Source: Symsagittifera roscoffensis
Lineage: Eukaryota > Xenacoelomorpha > Acoela > Convolutidae
Length of the DNA: 64,000 nt
Direction: 5' to 3'
NCBI RefSeq assembly: GCF_963678635.1
Contig: NC_087063.1
Location: forward strand, 7,284,386 to 7,348,385
The position numbers were made by a program, and so were the translations under genes. The notes under the pieces are model-generated. The model worked only from the letters and a program-made list of their open reading frames with translations. It searched no databases and was not told the origin of the DNA. Within the stretch, counting starts at the first letter, position 1. Each line of letters starts with the position of its first letter. Shown in pieces: positions 18,304 to 30,140 of this stretch.

Positions 18304-18763
18304 GAGTTGCATTCGGCGATAAGTGGTTTTTATTAAATTCACTTTATAGAGATTAGGATTGAGTTGGGTTAGCTACTAGGGATGTTTTTAGGTAATAATG
18401 TAGATATATGATGTTTATGTGTTATGTTATTGTCAGGGTATGTTTTATGTGATGTTTGTGTCCTGAAAGACCTGGAACACTCCAGGTTTTGAAGGTGACA
18501 GCGCTCATTCGTGTTACCTCGACAAGGTTGAAGGTGGACGATCCACCTTGGTGCTAAGTTTTAAATCAGTAATGCAGAAAAATTTCAATGGATTGTTTTG
18601 AAGAAAAAAATTGTGAATGATGTTTTATCCTGAAAATTGGACCGCATGAAATGATGGTTTTAAGTCGTGACTTGTTTTATAGATCTTGATTGATCAAATC
18701 TTGTTTACTGAATCAAAGCAAACTTGAAGAAACTTCACGACACGAGAATGAACACGTAGAAAT
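18304..18763 (+). other. Leader between macro domain and ORF2 (B)
   Basis: This is A+T-rich non-coding DNA with no open frame. It shares TGTGTTATGTTATT (18,418 on) with the matching leader of C. An imperfect stem lies at about 18,468 to 18,495 (GACCTGGAACACTCCAGGTTT). A conserved 3' splice site ends at 18,682. Confidence 0.5.
18664..18682 (+). promoter_or_regulatory. Putative 3' splice site before ORF2 (B)
   Basis: TCGTGACTTGTTTTATAG (AG at 18,681 to 18,682) is followed by ATCTTGATTGATCA. Element C has CGTGACCTTTATTCTAG followed by ATCCTGATTGATCA at the same place. Conservation in non-coding DNA of otherwise diverged copies supports function. Confidence 0.6.
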
Positions 18764-19558
18764 GGGTGATACAAATGAGTTAATGGAATTCCTCTCAGCG
18801 AGTCCATATTGTGATTGGCGATGTTTGTGGTCGCACTCCTCAACGCCTTGGGACGAGAGGGTCGATAGAATCGCCCCACAGAAGTGGTGTTAATGCTGGC
18901 CTTCGGTGAGTCCGGGACCGGCGAGAGAGGTCAAAACCGATTGATGAGATGGCGCCGAGGAGAAATGTCCGGACACGACTTGGCTCGTGAGCCGGGACTA
19001 GGCGAACAAAGGGATCACCGGCTAGGTGAAATGCCCCTACCTGTTCAGCCAGCGCAGCCGCTCATCGGAGCTAAAAGACTACGTGATGGGCCGGGCCCGT
19101 CACACTCAGCAGACTCCCCAACAGCTGCTCCTCCTCTCAAGAGAGTAAGGGTGAGCGAGATCGAGATACAGACCTCGGAGACGATCGAGACCTTGGAGAA
19201 GAAAAAAAGGGATCAGAACGAGCTGTGTGCCAAGCTGCAGGAGTACAGGACAATATCTCGAGAAAGAGACGAATGGAAGAAGAAGTTTGAGGACCTGCAA
19301 ATAGCCTACAAGGAAGAGGAAATAAAACATCTGAAGGAACTATATATGGCGAGGGTGAGTCAAGTGTCACCGGATGTTCTGGCTACGATGAACTCCTCGG
19401 AGGCATCCAGGGACGCACGTCCCAGGACGAGGGCACAGGAGCTGTGCGTACCGAGAGGGCCCGAGACTCCTCAGCAGACACCACAGTCTTCTCCCATCAG
19501 ACCCCTCCGACACTTATCTCGCTCCTCAGTTTCAAGAGTCATTCAATCAGGTGGCTAG
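18764..19558 (+). pseudogene. ORF2 N-terminal block and coiled coil (B)
   Basis: The homologous frame enters near 18,764 with an early TGA (about 18,812) and TAG (18,866), then is open to 19,558. The conserved run TEVVLMLAFGES is followed by HDLAREPGL and EMPLPVQP, as in A and C. A coiled coil of about 55 residues follows (ETIETLEKKKRDQNE onward). The ORF starts with a GTG only if the earlier stops are accepted as real ends; alignment says it is internal. Confidence 0.7.
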
Positions 19559-21063
19559 AGCAACAATGGATGAGATCAACAGAACCACTGGGCGGACATT
19601 GGGTAGGGTCGTCCCTTCCCAACGCTTTGATCATTCTTCCAGCAGCTCAGAGCGAGCACCTCGAACTGTAGTACCAGCAGGGACTGCGCATGACGGGACA
19701 ATTCAGAGATCTCGCGTGGTTGATATTAGAAAGAATCTAACGGTGCGCAACCAGTTCGTGCAAGTGGCCACGGAGCATCCTCGTGTTTGTTTGATTGGCA
19801 TGGGCTGGAACCCCGCCATAAGCAGCCAGGCAATTCCCTCAGGGAGTCGTCATTTGGTTATAGGGGACAGTTTAGTGAGGGATCTAAACGAGATCTTTGT
19901 CAACGGGCAGACTACCGTCCTATCTTTTAGAGGCGCTTCCGTGGCTCAAGTCATCAAGATGATGGAATTCTAGGGAGAGGATCACCTAGACACGTTGGTG
20001 ATAATGCTCGGGACTAATGACGTTTCGAGAGCCCCTGTAACCCTAGAGGGCAAGTGGGAACCCCTATTGGTCTGCCTTCTGAATGAACTGAAGGAGAAGT
20101 ACAGACCCAGACTTGTGGTTCTATGCACGATACCACAGAACCCGGAGATGTCACGCCGTTGCAGATTTTATGAATGGTAACGTGACCCGGTGGAACGAGA
20201 TGACTCGCGGTCTGGTAAGGAGCAACCCCAGCGAGCTGCGACTCATGGATTTAGAAAACATGCTGCGCATGATCGATCACCTCACGCTCACCAGGGACTG
20301 CATACACTTCAATACCCAGCAAGGGAGGCGCTGGATAAACGACGTGTTTCAGACTCAGTTGAGGGAAATGGAACAAGAATTGAGGACAACCGGCTCACTG
20401 GCTCGGACCAGTTCGACTGGAGGAGGCAGAGTGAGGGGTAATGTGCCAGAATCACTCGCCAATCGCCTCGGGCCCCTGGCAATGGAAACGGGTGCAACTG
20501 CTCCCGTCGCTCCGAGCTCAGATGTGAGAGCGAGGTTGGGGACTGCCCCTCCTCCCAGGACTCAACCGTTGGAGAGCTAGCTTGGCAGATTGGTTGATCA
20601 GAGCCGGATTAGCTCCCAGACTGTGTCTAGGAGGAGTGACACGTCTGCCACAGCAACTCCTGCTTCAACAACAGGACAATCGACGAGCGCCGTGCCGACG
20701 GAGGGAGTCGAACCAAACAGTGTGCTGCTCTGGAACCGTCCAGATCCCAGCTTTTGGGGACAATATAAGACAGACATTTCGGCAAAATTGAACATGAATA
20801 CATTGACGTGTCGGGAGGATGCAAGGAAGATGATCGGTGGAGAGGGTCCCACAGTGTCACGATTGTATCGAATACCGGGTGTGGATTGGCTGGTAGCGGG
20901 ACAGGAACAGTTCAGCTCAGCGACTACGCTCAGGTACGTGGACCTCAATGGGTTGCCTCAGGACAATACCCTTGGACCCTTGAACACCCGATCGCTCACG
21001 GACGTCCGTAGGAGATCCAGAGAGCTGACACCACCTGCTAGGAAGGGTAAGTTTCTGACATAG
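19551..21063 (+). pseudogene. ORF2 SGNH hydrolase domain (B), broken
   Basis: GDSL with its Ser (19,868) and the block-II Gly (FRGAS) are present, then a TAG at 19,971 interrupts. GTND follows in the same frame. A frameshift near 20,150 leads to a frame with RDCIHF, where the Gly of DGIHF is Cys while Asp becomes part of RDC. The catalytic His is kept. After the domain come a Ser/Pro-rich linker, a TAG at 20,578, and a conserved segment (RIPGVDWLVAGQEQFSSATTLR) that matches C (VDWLKAAGINFSSTTALR). A TAG at 21,061 ends it. Confidence 0.75.
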
Positions 21064-22254
21064 AATAAGCCCAACAATAAGCATCACAAGATGTACAGAC
21101 AGTTTGCTAAACCTCCCGGCCAAGCGCCTAGTGAATACTCGAGAGACTATCCCCGAGCGACCTCGGCGTAAAGAGACGACAGGAGATATGCAGAGCTGAT
21201 GGCACCAGTCGGTGACAGCCTGTTTGCCGCCTATGATCCCTTGGATATGAAAGCTGCCAAGTACCTGATGGTGGCCAGTTCGGATTATCTATACACGCCC
21301 CGTTCTCTCTTTTAGCCTGACGTGATTTTCTTGACGGCGCCTAAGTTGGACTGGGGACAATCAGCAGGCATGATGATAAGTGTGCGAAGAGTAGTCAGCA
21401 TGGAACCGCAGGTGATAGTGGTTGCATGCTCGAATGATCACCTGCAGATCAGAGGGTTGTTGTCCCGCCTGACGGATGGATCGGTCCCAAGCAATGAGGT
21501 CATAGGAGAGGCGATAATGACATTGCTCTCGGGCATGGCTGAAGTAGAAACATCAGTAAAACAACGCTTCACTCAAAATGTGGTGAAGGTTGTCTTTGTG
21601 TTATCACCGGGGTACGCAGCATTGCCAGAACCACTTCAGTTTTTGTACACGATGGTCACAACGTTAGCAGAGGGACAATTCAGCGTGATAATACCCGCGC
21701 CAAACAGAACGGTGGATCCCAACAACTACTACCCATCCCGATCTGAGCTTCCTGCCATTTGGGCTGACATTTCTAACGCCATACAGGGGTTCAAGGATTG
21801 TAGCACAACTCGGTTGGTGCTGGATGAAGTCCTGGGGTTGGAGCTGTCCAACTTCGGCAGATTGTTGAAATTGAGGCCAGGGGTAGATGACGATCATTTG
21901 TTAGTACAACAGGTGGCTAATGATCTCTGGTTCAGACAAATGGATCACGCAGAAAATGAACAGGGGAGGACGGTTAGAAAAAATCTGACATCTGCAGAAG
22001 AGGATCTCATGGCCTTGGCTTTGCGTACGAAGCCAAGCACCAACGCATGTTTGTACTTGTCACCGAGATTGTGTACCTTGGGTGAAGATGCATTCAAGCA
22101 TGCACCGGCGGTGATTAAAGAGATACACGCGTATCTGAAAAACTTATTTAATGAGAGGAAAATAGCCGGGGGCATGATGTTGCAGTTGATGCAGGACGTG
22201 AATACGATGTCATTGGATAAGTTCCAAGCTGATATCTTGGCCACGAGGGCATAA
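21064..22254 (+). pseudogene. ORF2 second SGNH-like domain (B)
   Basis: Same frame as before, with stops at about 21,169 (TAA) and 21,313 (TAG), then open from 21,322 to 22,254. Block III reads ACSNDHL (A has FAGMNDHL), with the conserved Asn. The block-I position reads VASSDYL, so no nucleophile Ser is obvious. Strand-like segments VVKVVFVLSPGYA and SVIIPAPNR follow, then the conserved LRPGVDDDH and NDLWFRQM. The domain probably keeps an SGNH-like fold without catalysis. Confidence 0.7.
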
Positions 22255-24020
22255 TATGAACAATCAGTCGCTGTCTTGGGTGGAATGGGAGTGGGATGGA
22301 CGCCATCCTTCTTGTCAACATGTTACCCGAGGGCATCCAGGAACTTAATCGCGAGCTTCGTCAAGGATATCCGGAAATTGTCAATCGGCTTGATATTGGC
22401 CTTGTATGTGACATTTGGTCACGAGAACTTCGTGAAGGGACCTGCGAACCTCTTCACCCAAGCGTTGGCAGACCTGAGATTGGACGGGCTCCTCGCCCTG
22501 ATCGCTATGACGTATGGTCGGTTAGGCGATCTGCTCGTGCTGTTGCGATACCCAGAACAGCTTCAGGGAACGAATCGAGAGTTCAACGCGCAGTTGGAAA
22601 CCGCCTCGCTCAAAAAAATGAAGGACTGGAGGATCCTCTTGCTCCAATATCTCCTGCAACAGAACAGGAGCGTCACAGGAGGGGATAAGGTGGCGACGGA
22701 TGCGGGGGAATGTAAGCAGTAATGTGGCATGCCCTTGCTGACGGATCTGGCTGTCATGATGCGGATCCATCCGCTGTCTCTGATTCATGGACTACGGGAG
22801 TTCGTCACGGTGGTGTATGGACCCGTGATGTCATTTGCGTTCCCCGATGTGCAAGTAAAGGCATACAGGAACTCGGTGTTGTATGTCAACCTAGTTTCGG
22901 TAGTGGATTGCTCCGTGCTGAATTGGGTGGAACAGAAGGAGCTAAGAGGGTTGGCCAGCGATGACAGGCTATTTGGAAGAATAGCGGAGCCAGGTTGGGT
23001 GTTGATGGACTTCAACAACAACTTTAAGTGTCGAATGGGCCGCGAGGACCTTTCCATGTCCAGTTCAACCCGAAGATTTGGAATCTGCGACCAGTGGTGA
23101 AGGATTCAGGAGAGGTGATGAGGGTTCCACTTTTTCCAGAGGCCTACGCACACGTGAAAGAGAATCAACAAGCGTGGCTTTCCGGGTCCAGGCCGCTGCC
23201 GGACCAATGCCCTCGATACCCACCGAGAAGTAGGGTGCTGTTGGGAGTCACATCTCCCGCAATTGCCCCTCGCATCGGAGCGGCTCGTGATGCGGAGAAG
23301 AGAATGCTTAAGTGGAGTGAAGGGATGGAGCCGCGCTTCATCAGTTGGAACGTTGCAGCCATGCATACGTTTGACTTCACATTTCCAGATGCTTGGAGCC
23401 GGAAGAAGATCAAATCATCACCTTCCAGGAAACCAGAGGTCTCCACTGGGGTGTGGAATGATGTGTACACACCTGCAGATGATCTATCAAGATTGAAGTG
23501 GTCAGGGGAGGTGAAGGTAGTAATCCTGGAGGTCGCAAAGGAGTGCAGAGGAGGCACGTACATAACGGTGGATGATCTGGCGCCACATGGCGAGGAGTCG
23601 GTAGAACTCTTAGTGAGCGATGAGTTATTCTACCATGCAGGGGATCTGACCGTACCGGCACGGCCGGACTCGGGCATGGATATGCGACAAGGCCCTTCGG
23701 GACCTAAGCCAAAACCAGACACGAACGATGACGAGCTGATGGATCAGGAAGATGATCCCATGGAGGGAAAGGGAGAGAAGTCGAGTGAAATAGACCTAGG
23801 AGCATTGGAGAGGGACTTGCTGGAATACCATTTTAGTGAAGACGACGACGGAGAAGTCGATGGGAATCTATTGCTGATGACACCATCGTCATTCATGTCC
23901 CCTACGAAGGACGCGCCGGCCAGCTTATCCCCAGTGGAACCAATAAGCCTGGCAATGGATTACCGGAGGAGGGATCTACAGAAGAGTCACCGAGGAGGAG
24001 GAAGATTGAGGAGAGTATGA
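22255..24020 (+). pseudogene. ORF2 hydrophobic region and acidic linker (B)
   Basis: Three frames are needed: 22,276 to 22,722 (LSIGLILALYVTFGHENFV, LDGLLALIAMTYG), 22,729 to 23,060 (MPLLTDLAVMMR, SFAFPDVQVKAYRNSVLYVNLVS, LNWVEQKELR) and 23,028 to 24,020 (FNPKIWNLRP and an acidic tail with DDDGEVDGN). All blocks have counterparts in A and C. Two hydrophobic stretches recall those in A. Junction losses near 22,722 and 23,060 are small insertions or deletions. Confidence 0.7.
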
Positions 24021-25467
24021 GGGTATCTTTCCTGAGCACGCTACCGGAAGAGGAATGGGAAAGATACCAGAGTGAACTTGAACGTGAGACGGGAGTGACC
24101 TGGAACCGAGTGACTTTCATGGAGAGGACATGGGACGTGATACGTAGATACGGGACGCAGTCCATAATGAAGGTGGGACTAAACCAACCCATCATGCGCG
24201 AGGTTCTGGAGAAAATAGTGAACTCTGTAGAGTCTGATGTTCTGACCGAGTCAGTTACAGAGTACAATGTCGATGATCAGCAGATCACGAGAAATTTACC
24301 CGTCAGACGAGCTAAGAAAGGGCTGAAGCGGTTAAAGAGAAAGACCGGAAACAGAGCCGTGAACCAGAAAGTGGTGAGGTCAAAAGCCAGCACAGTGGTG
24401 GCCTCCTTGGCAGGAGTAGCTCATTCAAGCAAAAGTGGGCAAGGAGATGGTGCGATGCTTGCCGGGGCAGAAAAAGAGAACCTGATACCCCCTATGCTAT
24501 TGGCAGGTTTGACCACAACGGCCACGAGGTCAAAGAAAAATGCACGGACTCTGGCGGATACTAAACTGGAAATGGAGGTCATCAGTCAGTGTGGATCTGG
24601 AGGACTTGATAATAACAAGCCCTCGCGGACCAATATGGCCCGAATGAAGCTGGAGGGACAACTCGACGTGGTCGAGTATAGTCGAATCACTGTACCAGAC
24701 TCAGTCCACATGGGAGATCCGGCAGGGGGTTATGTGGAGATGCTGAAGGCAAGGAATTCCGCGAGAGGGCACCTGATGGCTTGGAACGAGAAGCAAGCCA
24801 TACAGGAGTATCTGAGGGAGCTGACGGAGAACTCCAACTTGAGTAGGAAAGAATACGGCACGGTGATGTCCTCGGAAGCAAACGAAATCGGCCTGGAAAG
24901 ACTGCTAGAGATCTCTTGGAGGGCAGCCCTCCAAAGATACTTTGACGAGACGATGCATGCGCCGGCGACGGTGGCAGCATACCTAGCTTATCCATGTACC
25001 AGAACTGACTTGCAGGTACGATTGGCCTGGTGTTTGATGGGAATTAAGAAGGCGGAGTATGAAGCCAACACCAAATCAAAATCAAAGGAACAGGAACTGG
25101 AATTGATGGAAGCCCTGCGAATGTTGATTTCTAGAGACGATTCTGCGATAGCCTGGGCTAAGCGTAAGGATGCCCTTTGCTTTGTAAGGTTGAAAGGTTC
25201 GTGGTGGATCCTATCCCCACTCCTCTATTGGGAGAATGCATAAAAACTATTCGGCAAGGGGGAGTTGATGGTGAAAGAAACTTCCTGAGGGCACTCCTGG
25301 AACTGTATCAGGACATGCCGCTAGCCATACCAAACAAGGAGTCGAACGACATGGAGAGCTACCGTCGGCTGGAAGAAGTGAGAAGGTATTCCAACAAAGA
25401 GTTGAAAGTGAGCCGGGAACTAATCGAAGCGGTCAGGGGACAGAGAGACTATGCAACATTGGGATAG
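24017..25467 (+). pseudogene. ORF2 charged middle region (B)
   Basis: The frame from 24,017 encodes a helical block (WERYQSELERETGVTW), basic patches (GLKRLKRKTG) and a block shared with C: DSVHMGDPAGGYVEML, NSARGHLMAWNEKQA, and ISWRAALQRYFDE. The first frame ends at 25,243. The second, from 25,177, restores the homologous sequence (CIKTIRQGG) and continues to 25,467, where a TAG precedes LKLFQYVSGIPGMAYN. Confidence 0.65.
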
Positions 25468-26443
25468 TTGAAGTTGTTCCAATATGTGTCTGGCATACCG
25501 GGTATGGCATATAATCGCTTCGTGAATGAGGAAGCCAGGGAAGCGTACTTCGACCATGAGCAAGTCATAGTACTTGATTTTTGGGTAGAGCGAGTCAAAG
25601 AAACTGGAACAGCCCAAGCTGGGTATTGTTTTGGAGGAACGAGTGGTTGAACCCTCGGTTCCCGAGCTGAAGGGGCAAGTGAGTTTTGATTGTGGTCCTT
25701 GGGACGGTCCCTTGAAAACCAGCTTAGTAACCATGTGGGAACTCATGAAGCCTTCTTGGTGTCCACATCCAAACGCCGGTTTGATCTGGGATATGACGGC
25801 GGATATTACGTTAGACTTGGATGATGACGCGAGTTTACACGATCTGGCCATGATGCAACATCTGCTGGCCATGAGAGTGAAGAAGCAGAGAGACAACCCA
25901 TCCATGGAACCATGCGAGGGAAGTGCATCGAGTGACTGGCTGAGACAGGGCACCTGTCTAGCTCACAATAGTGGAATGGACGGACATGTATGCAACTCGG
26001 AACATTGCTTGATCACGCGGAGCAAGCAGCATTGCCAATTGGCACAACTGTATGGAAGGTTGAGCATGTAAGATAAGAGTAGAATGGAGTTGATTGCGGA
26101 CTGTCATGGGGTAACGGAAATAAACTTGATCACTGCCTTGGGATTTTGCAGCATGACGAGCTCGATAGAATCACTGGAACGCCTAGAGCGTGCCCATGAG
26201 CTAGTGAAGTCTCTCAGTGTGGAAGTATTCCCCGGAGCACTACAGACAGAGCAGAAGATCGGAGGCTGGAGAGAAGCTCTGGAAAATGAAATGAATTTGA
26301 AGGATAGTGAGGCCTATCATAGACCTACTGGCTCGAAATATCTGGTGGGTTCGAGCTCTGCACCATATTGCAATAGTAGATACCCTACGCACATGGTGGT
26401 GATGGATACGAGGACACAGCAGGATGTCGGAAACAGCGTATGA
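25468..26443 (+). pseudogene. ORF2 Cys/His cluster region (B)
   Basis: Frames 25,468 to 25,650, 25,631 to 26,071 and 26,084 to 26,443 together cover the segment that in A lies at 11,060 to 11,832. PSWCPHPNAG is conserved. The Cys/His cluster reads TCLAHNSGMDGHVCNSEHC, with Ser replacing the second Cys found in A and C. The next segment (EINLITALGFCSMTSS) matches A and C, and SVEVFPGALQTEQK continues past the point where A is cut. Confidence 0.65.
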
Positions 26444-27475
26444 TTTATTGGCGAAGATCATTCGAGCCGTCCCGAAGAGATCTGAAGGCGAGTTGCAAGA
26501 CGTAGTGGGTGAAGAGTTCATGAGATTGAACGAGGGTAATGTGAGTGAATTCCAGAAGCAGAAGGCGAGTGGAGCGTTGCCCACTGAATTCCCCACCATA
26601 GAAGAAAAGGACGAGGTGCATAGAATAATGATGGAAGTGGAACCGTTGCTGGGAGCCTCAGGGTATCGGACCCGAAGGAACATACTAATGACCCATGGGG
26701 AGTATCCTTGCCACTGCCTGGCGCAGACGTTGTGGTACCCCAAACGCGAGAATCTAGTATTAGTGTGGGATGTGGAGGAGTTGTACTCCACGGGGTTACC
26801 CTATCAAAATCAACAAGTGTCGATCGTGGTGGTGCGTACCATGCTGGCGGTGAGGTGGTTAGAAGCCAACGCGGGCACAAGTGAGCAGGAAACGGCCGTG
26901 CCGACTCCTGAGCAGCTAAGCAACGTAAAAATGAACCGCAACTTAGATCTTTTCAGAACCACCTGCAAGATTCTGAGAATACCCAAAGCCATTGAAAGAA
27001 TATGGTCAAGGCAAAGTTGATGCCTTGGTTCCGTGCTGTGATGACATCATGGATTTATGAACGCGCGAAGCTTCATATGTCTAGGAACACGGAAGCCTAT
27101 CAGTCTTTCCAGCTTGACATAGGACCGGGAGCCTATAAAAGAGCGTTTTTAACGCACCGAAACATTGTTACCACGGCGGTGAAGCGAGTAGCTGGAGCGC
27201 CTTGTGTAACTGAAAATGAAAAGAGAGAGGTCTTACGAGCTGACCTAGAACGGAATGTGAGCCTGTGTCTTCACAACAGCTTTTGCAGGAACCGGGAGCA
27301 AAAGGTGAATGTGGACTTGCTACCTTGTTGCAAACCGAGGCTGTTGGAACAGGAGAGTTGGGGGACAGCCCGCAACTCCATGGACATCTTGGAAAAAGTT
27401 CTAGAGGACAGTGAAACTGAAGATCAGGATGAAGAAGCAATGAAACAAGGATCAGGGAAACAAAAAGAGAAGTGA
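26424..27475 (+). pseudogene. ORF2 C-terminal domain (B)
   Basis: Two frames, 26,424 to 27,020 and 27,002 to 27,475, are joined by a frameshift near 27,010. They match the intact 347-codon frame of C throughout. Shared features are EYPCHC, a hydrophobic strand pair (NLVLVWD, then VSIVVVRTMLAVRWLEA), LMPWFRAVMTSW, and a Cys cluster with C-x5-C followed by CC (LCLHNSFC...LPCC). No known family is recognised. The ORF ends in an acidic and basic tail. Confidence 0.7.
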
Positions 27476-27945
27476 AGACGTAAACAAGAGAGCGAGAGAA
27501 GGAGAAAAACTTGATTGTCTTTGTGTGTTAAAACTTAAACTAATCAACCGAGTTTGATTATTGAAACTGTTAAACTTTCTGTTTTGATTTAGTTTGGTCA
27601 GACCAGACTTTGCAAATTGTTGCAATTGTTGAAATTGTTGAAAGAAAATTTTAGTTATGCTACTTATGTATATATATAGCACACAGGTGAGTATATTTAC
27701 CTATTTAAACACGACTGATGTTTTTAATCTGTGTAGGACACGTGTTCACTGTGTGGCGACCTGGTAAGTTTGGGTAAACTCGCTCGAGGAGGGTGAGTAA
27801 CTCAATGACTTTCCTAGCCACAGAGTTTCTTAGTTTTAATATCAAAGAGGACTGCATAGATAACCAATTATACTTGGTGAGTGACGTTAAGTTAATTTTA
27901 ACGGGCGCGTGGCCGTGCCACGTCCCAATTTTTTTAATCAGCAAG
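27476..27945 (+). other. 3' non-coding end of element B, possible 3' LTR
   Basis: A purine-rich run (27,484 to 27,509) follows the ORF2 stop. Alignment with the 3' end of C is visible at GTGAGTATATT (27,687), GATGTTTTTAATC (27,717) and a terminal GC-rich palindrome, GTGGCCGTGCCACGTCCCAA (27,910 on). The homology ends near 27,945. This is the likely 3' LTR or 3' UTR, but no matching 5' copy was found. Confidence 0.5.
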
Positions 27946-28189
27946 AGCGAAAAGAAGTTTTATGGCAAGATGACGTAAGTAGTCAGAAAGGAAATTTTAT
28001 CTAGGATACTCCTCATGGTGCAAATTTTGTGAAAATGTTGGAAGGCAGTGAGATGTAGTATGATGCCATTTGTGACACGTAATGATTTGAGGTGGAGTAG
28101 ATAAATTTCATTTTCTAATGCGATTTGTAAGATTGATTATAGAGCACTGGAACACTACTTGACGATAACCCGGTGTTATGCGATCAATA
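27946..28189. other. Spacer after element B, no feature seen
   Basis: A+T-rich DNA with no long frame and no repeat that I could match elsewhere in the window. Confidence 0.4.
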
Positions 28190-28190
28190 G

Positions 28191-28225
28191 GGACATTGAT
28201 GGGGACTGTCCGGGGAGTATGTGCC
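28191..28225 (+). repeat. GTCCGGGGAG motif outside an element (site 1)
   Basis: GACATTGATGGGGAC is followed by TGTCCGGGGAGTATGTGCC. This resembles the hairpin and GTCCGGGGAG pair at the macro start of elements A to C. Related sites lie at 30,103 to 30,135 (-) and 58,702 to 58,745 (-). What follows here does not encode a macro domain. Confidence 0.5.
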
Positions 28226-28488
28226 ATTCTGCCAGATTGGCACAGCGCAACCTTCCGACCAAGCACGAATTAGAGAGAAAAGGCCTTAACTACGGAAAAG
28301 TGCTTGAAAGGAGGGTCGAAATATTCTGGAAGTTTCAATTTTTCAAAATTTCGATTAACGAGCGAGTATTTCTCAGAAAAAAGGTGAAAAAATCAGAACA
28401 ACAGAAAATCTAGTGAAAAACAGTCACACGAGAACACGGAAAAACGAAGCCTCTTATCGTGACAGTCACGCACGATAAGACCCTTAGA

Positions 28489-28623
28489 GATGGAAGATAG
28501 TGGGAAAGAAGGCTTCGGTGGTGGGGAGCAGCACCCTCCCGTGCCACGAATTGGGAGTGATAACAACGTTATCTCGAGGAGAACACGGAAGCGGAGGCTT
28601 GGTCCCCCAGAGACTGTCATATG
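28489..28623 (+). other. Short open frame of 44 codons
   Basis: It begins ATGGAAGATAGTGGG and encodes a Gly- and Arg-rich peptide ending ETVIW. It lies in repeat-rich spacer, has no recognised domain and is probably chance. Confidence 0.15.
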
Positions 28624-28679
28624 GTGAAAGACTGTAGTAAACTAACTTTTTAGCTACTCTGATGCCATAGAACTTTGAA

Positions 28680-30107
28680 TTGACACCGGTATTGTTTGAT
28701 ATTTTAGAATATGAGTAGCTAGGAAGAGGAAAGGGTCAATCCATCTCCAATGGATTTAATATAGAACTGTCACCAAAAACATATTAAAATAGGGTATTCG
28801 AGCCGTGTTTTTAATAGCAATCACGTAGTCTGAGGATCCGAGACTCAGCTATGTGGTTGTGTTCGCATATAAACGAAAGCTGATCAAAAGTCGTTTGACT
28901 GATGGCCTAAAAATAGTAACTTTTTACATAGCCCTAAAACAGACCAGAAAATCAAATGGCAAGGTCGAGACGGTGAAAAACGAGTAGAATTAAGGTAACT
29001 GACGCCTGCCAGTCGTTAATAGGTACTTTTTCTACGCTCCGTCGCTGTGTAGTATTTGGGCGAATGTTACAAAAGCTAAGTTCTGAAATGACTGGCCTGC
29101 GTGTAAACACAGCTCTACATGCTTTTCACCGTCTCTGCCAAAGCCAGTTCTTTTGAGAATGCTTTGAAAATGTAAATTCAAACAAACGTTTTTGCACATT
29201 TTTGTGCATCTTCAGGTTTTAAAAGTTCTAAACTATCTGTACAAAATGATCAAAGATCATAAAAAGTGTCATACACATCATTATTTCAAAATTTAAAACC
29301 TGAATTAAAACCTTTCTAACATCGAGTCGACAAAAACGTTACTGCTTCCGGCTTCGATCAGAACGCTCTAATTAATTTGATTACATGCAGAAATAGTGAG
29401 CTCATGGGTGGGTCTCAGAATCCCCATACAACGATGTCACTCCTAAAAACAGGGCTACTACATATTTATTATATTACTATTGTTTTTTTCAGTAGATAAA
29501 AATCAGCATCTCCATCGAAGATGGATCAACACTTTCCCTCAACTCCTAGCTTCTCATAATCTGAAAACAAATTTAGATGTTATTAGTTCAATTCAGGACA
29601 TGACCAGAAGCTAAAAGTTCATATAACCAGAGAGTTACAGTTTTCTCCCGAGACCCCTCTGGATTCTGGAATCCGGGCAAATAACACTCCTATTTCTTCC
29701 CGTAAGGCTGGACCCGTCGTCTCAATACCCTGCTGGTTCTCGGAATGCGTGTTGTAACAAATGTAGCGGCACAATCGTTAGAACTCGGAATGGTCTTCTG
29801 ATAGTTGTTCTCTTCTTCAATCTCGATCTGTATCGCACAATTGCCGTTCACCGTTTTTCTCCACGAATTCTGTTGTTGTGTCTCTTTTGCATTTTTCAGG
29901 TGTCGCGAAATTTTGACGTCATAACGTGTCTTTCTTTTCAAAATAAATTTTTGAAATTAACATGTCACACCAAATTGATCATTCCCATTTCGTCAAACTG
30001 AACGACTAACACCGTTAATGTGCTAAAACCACCAATTTTCTCGATCAGCTGCTGTAATAAAAATTCGAATTTGAACTGTATTTTGATACATTCTGGTCGA
30101 ATGTCAC
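28680..30107. repeat. Degenerate relative of the 53.5-57.2 kb foldback element
   Basis: Bases 29,080 to 30,107 match 54,335 to 55,213 in the same orientation, for example in ACATGCTTTTCACCGTCTCT and GGCTTCGATCAGAACGC. An extra piece of about 155 bases at 29,156 to 29,311 is bounded by short inverted TTCAGGTTTTAAA and TTTAAAACCTGAA. Bases 28,700 to 28,860 are an inverted, diverged copy of 29,400 to 29,565, so part of an inverted-repeat arm pair survives. Homology with the 54-kb copy stops exactly after GAATGTCACA at 30,107. Confidence 0.65.
29690..29941 (-). pseudogene. Foldback-internal ORF, degenerate copy
   Basis: The 83-codon frame (KRKTRYDVKISR onward) matches the 101-codon frame at 54,740 to 55,045 for about 68 residues, sharing KETQQQNSWRK, AIQIEI and NDCAAT. 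Beyond RIPRT this copy is frameshifted. No known domain is recognised. The shared peptide may be a remnant of a transposon protein. Confidence 0.4.
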
Positions 30108-30135
30108 ATACTCCCCGGACAGCCCGGTCAATGCC
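30103..30135 (-). repeat. GTCCGGGGAG motif outside an element (site 2)
   Basis: On the minus strand GGCATTGACCGGGC is followed by TGTCCGGGGAGTATGTGAC, nearly the same as site 1 and in inverted orientation to it. The motif starts right at the end of homology with the 54-kb foldback copy. Confidence 0.5.
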
Positions 30136-30140
30136 ATCAG

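Larger units (their letters stand above)
12290..27945 (+). mobile_element. Element B: giant Ty3/gypsy-class retroelement, internally deleted
   Basis: This copy is in the same orientation as A. It retains a short gag-like coiled region, the protease-RT spacer, RT, RNase H, tether, integrase, macro domain, leader, all of ORF2 and about 470 bases of 3' non-coding DNA that align with the 3' end of C. Gag capsid, zinc knuckles and protease are missing, with a junction near 12,700. ORF2 carries many stops and frameshifts, so the copy is old and not autonomous. Confidence 0.85.

Noticed and set aside
27755-27766. TGGCGACCTGG as a tRNA primer-binding site
   Set aside because: It lies in the 3' non-coding DNA, and the aligned place in C does not keep it.
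28159-28413. 84-codon plus-strand frame in the spacer
   Set aside because: It crosses the outside motif site and has no similarity to any other frame in the window.
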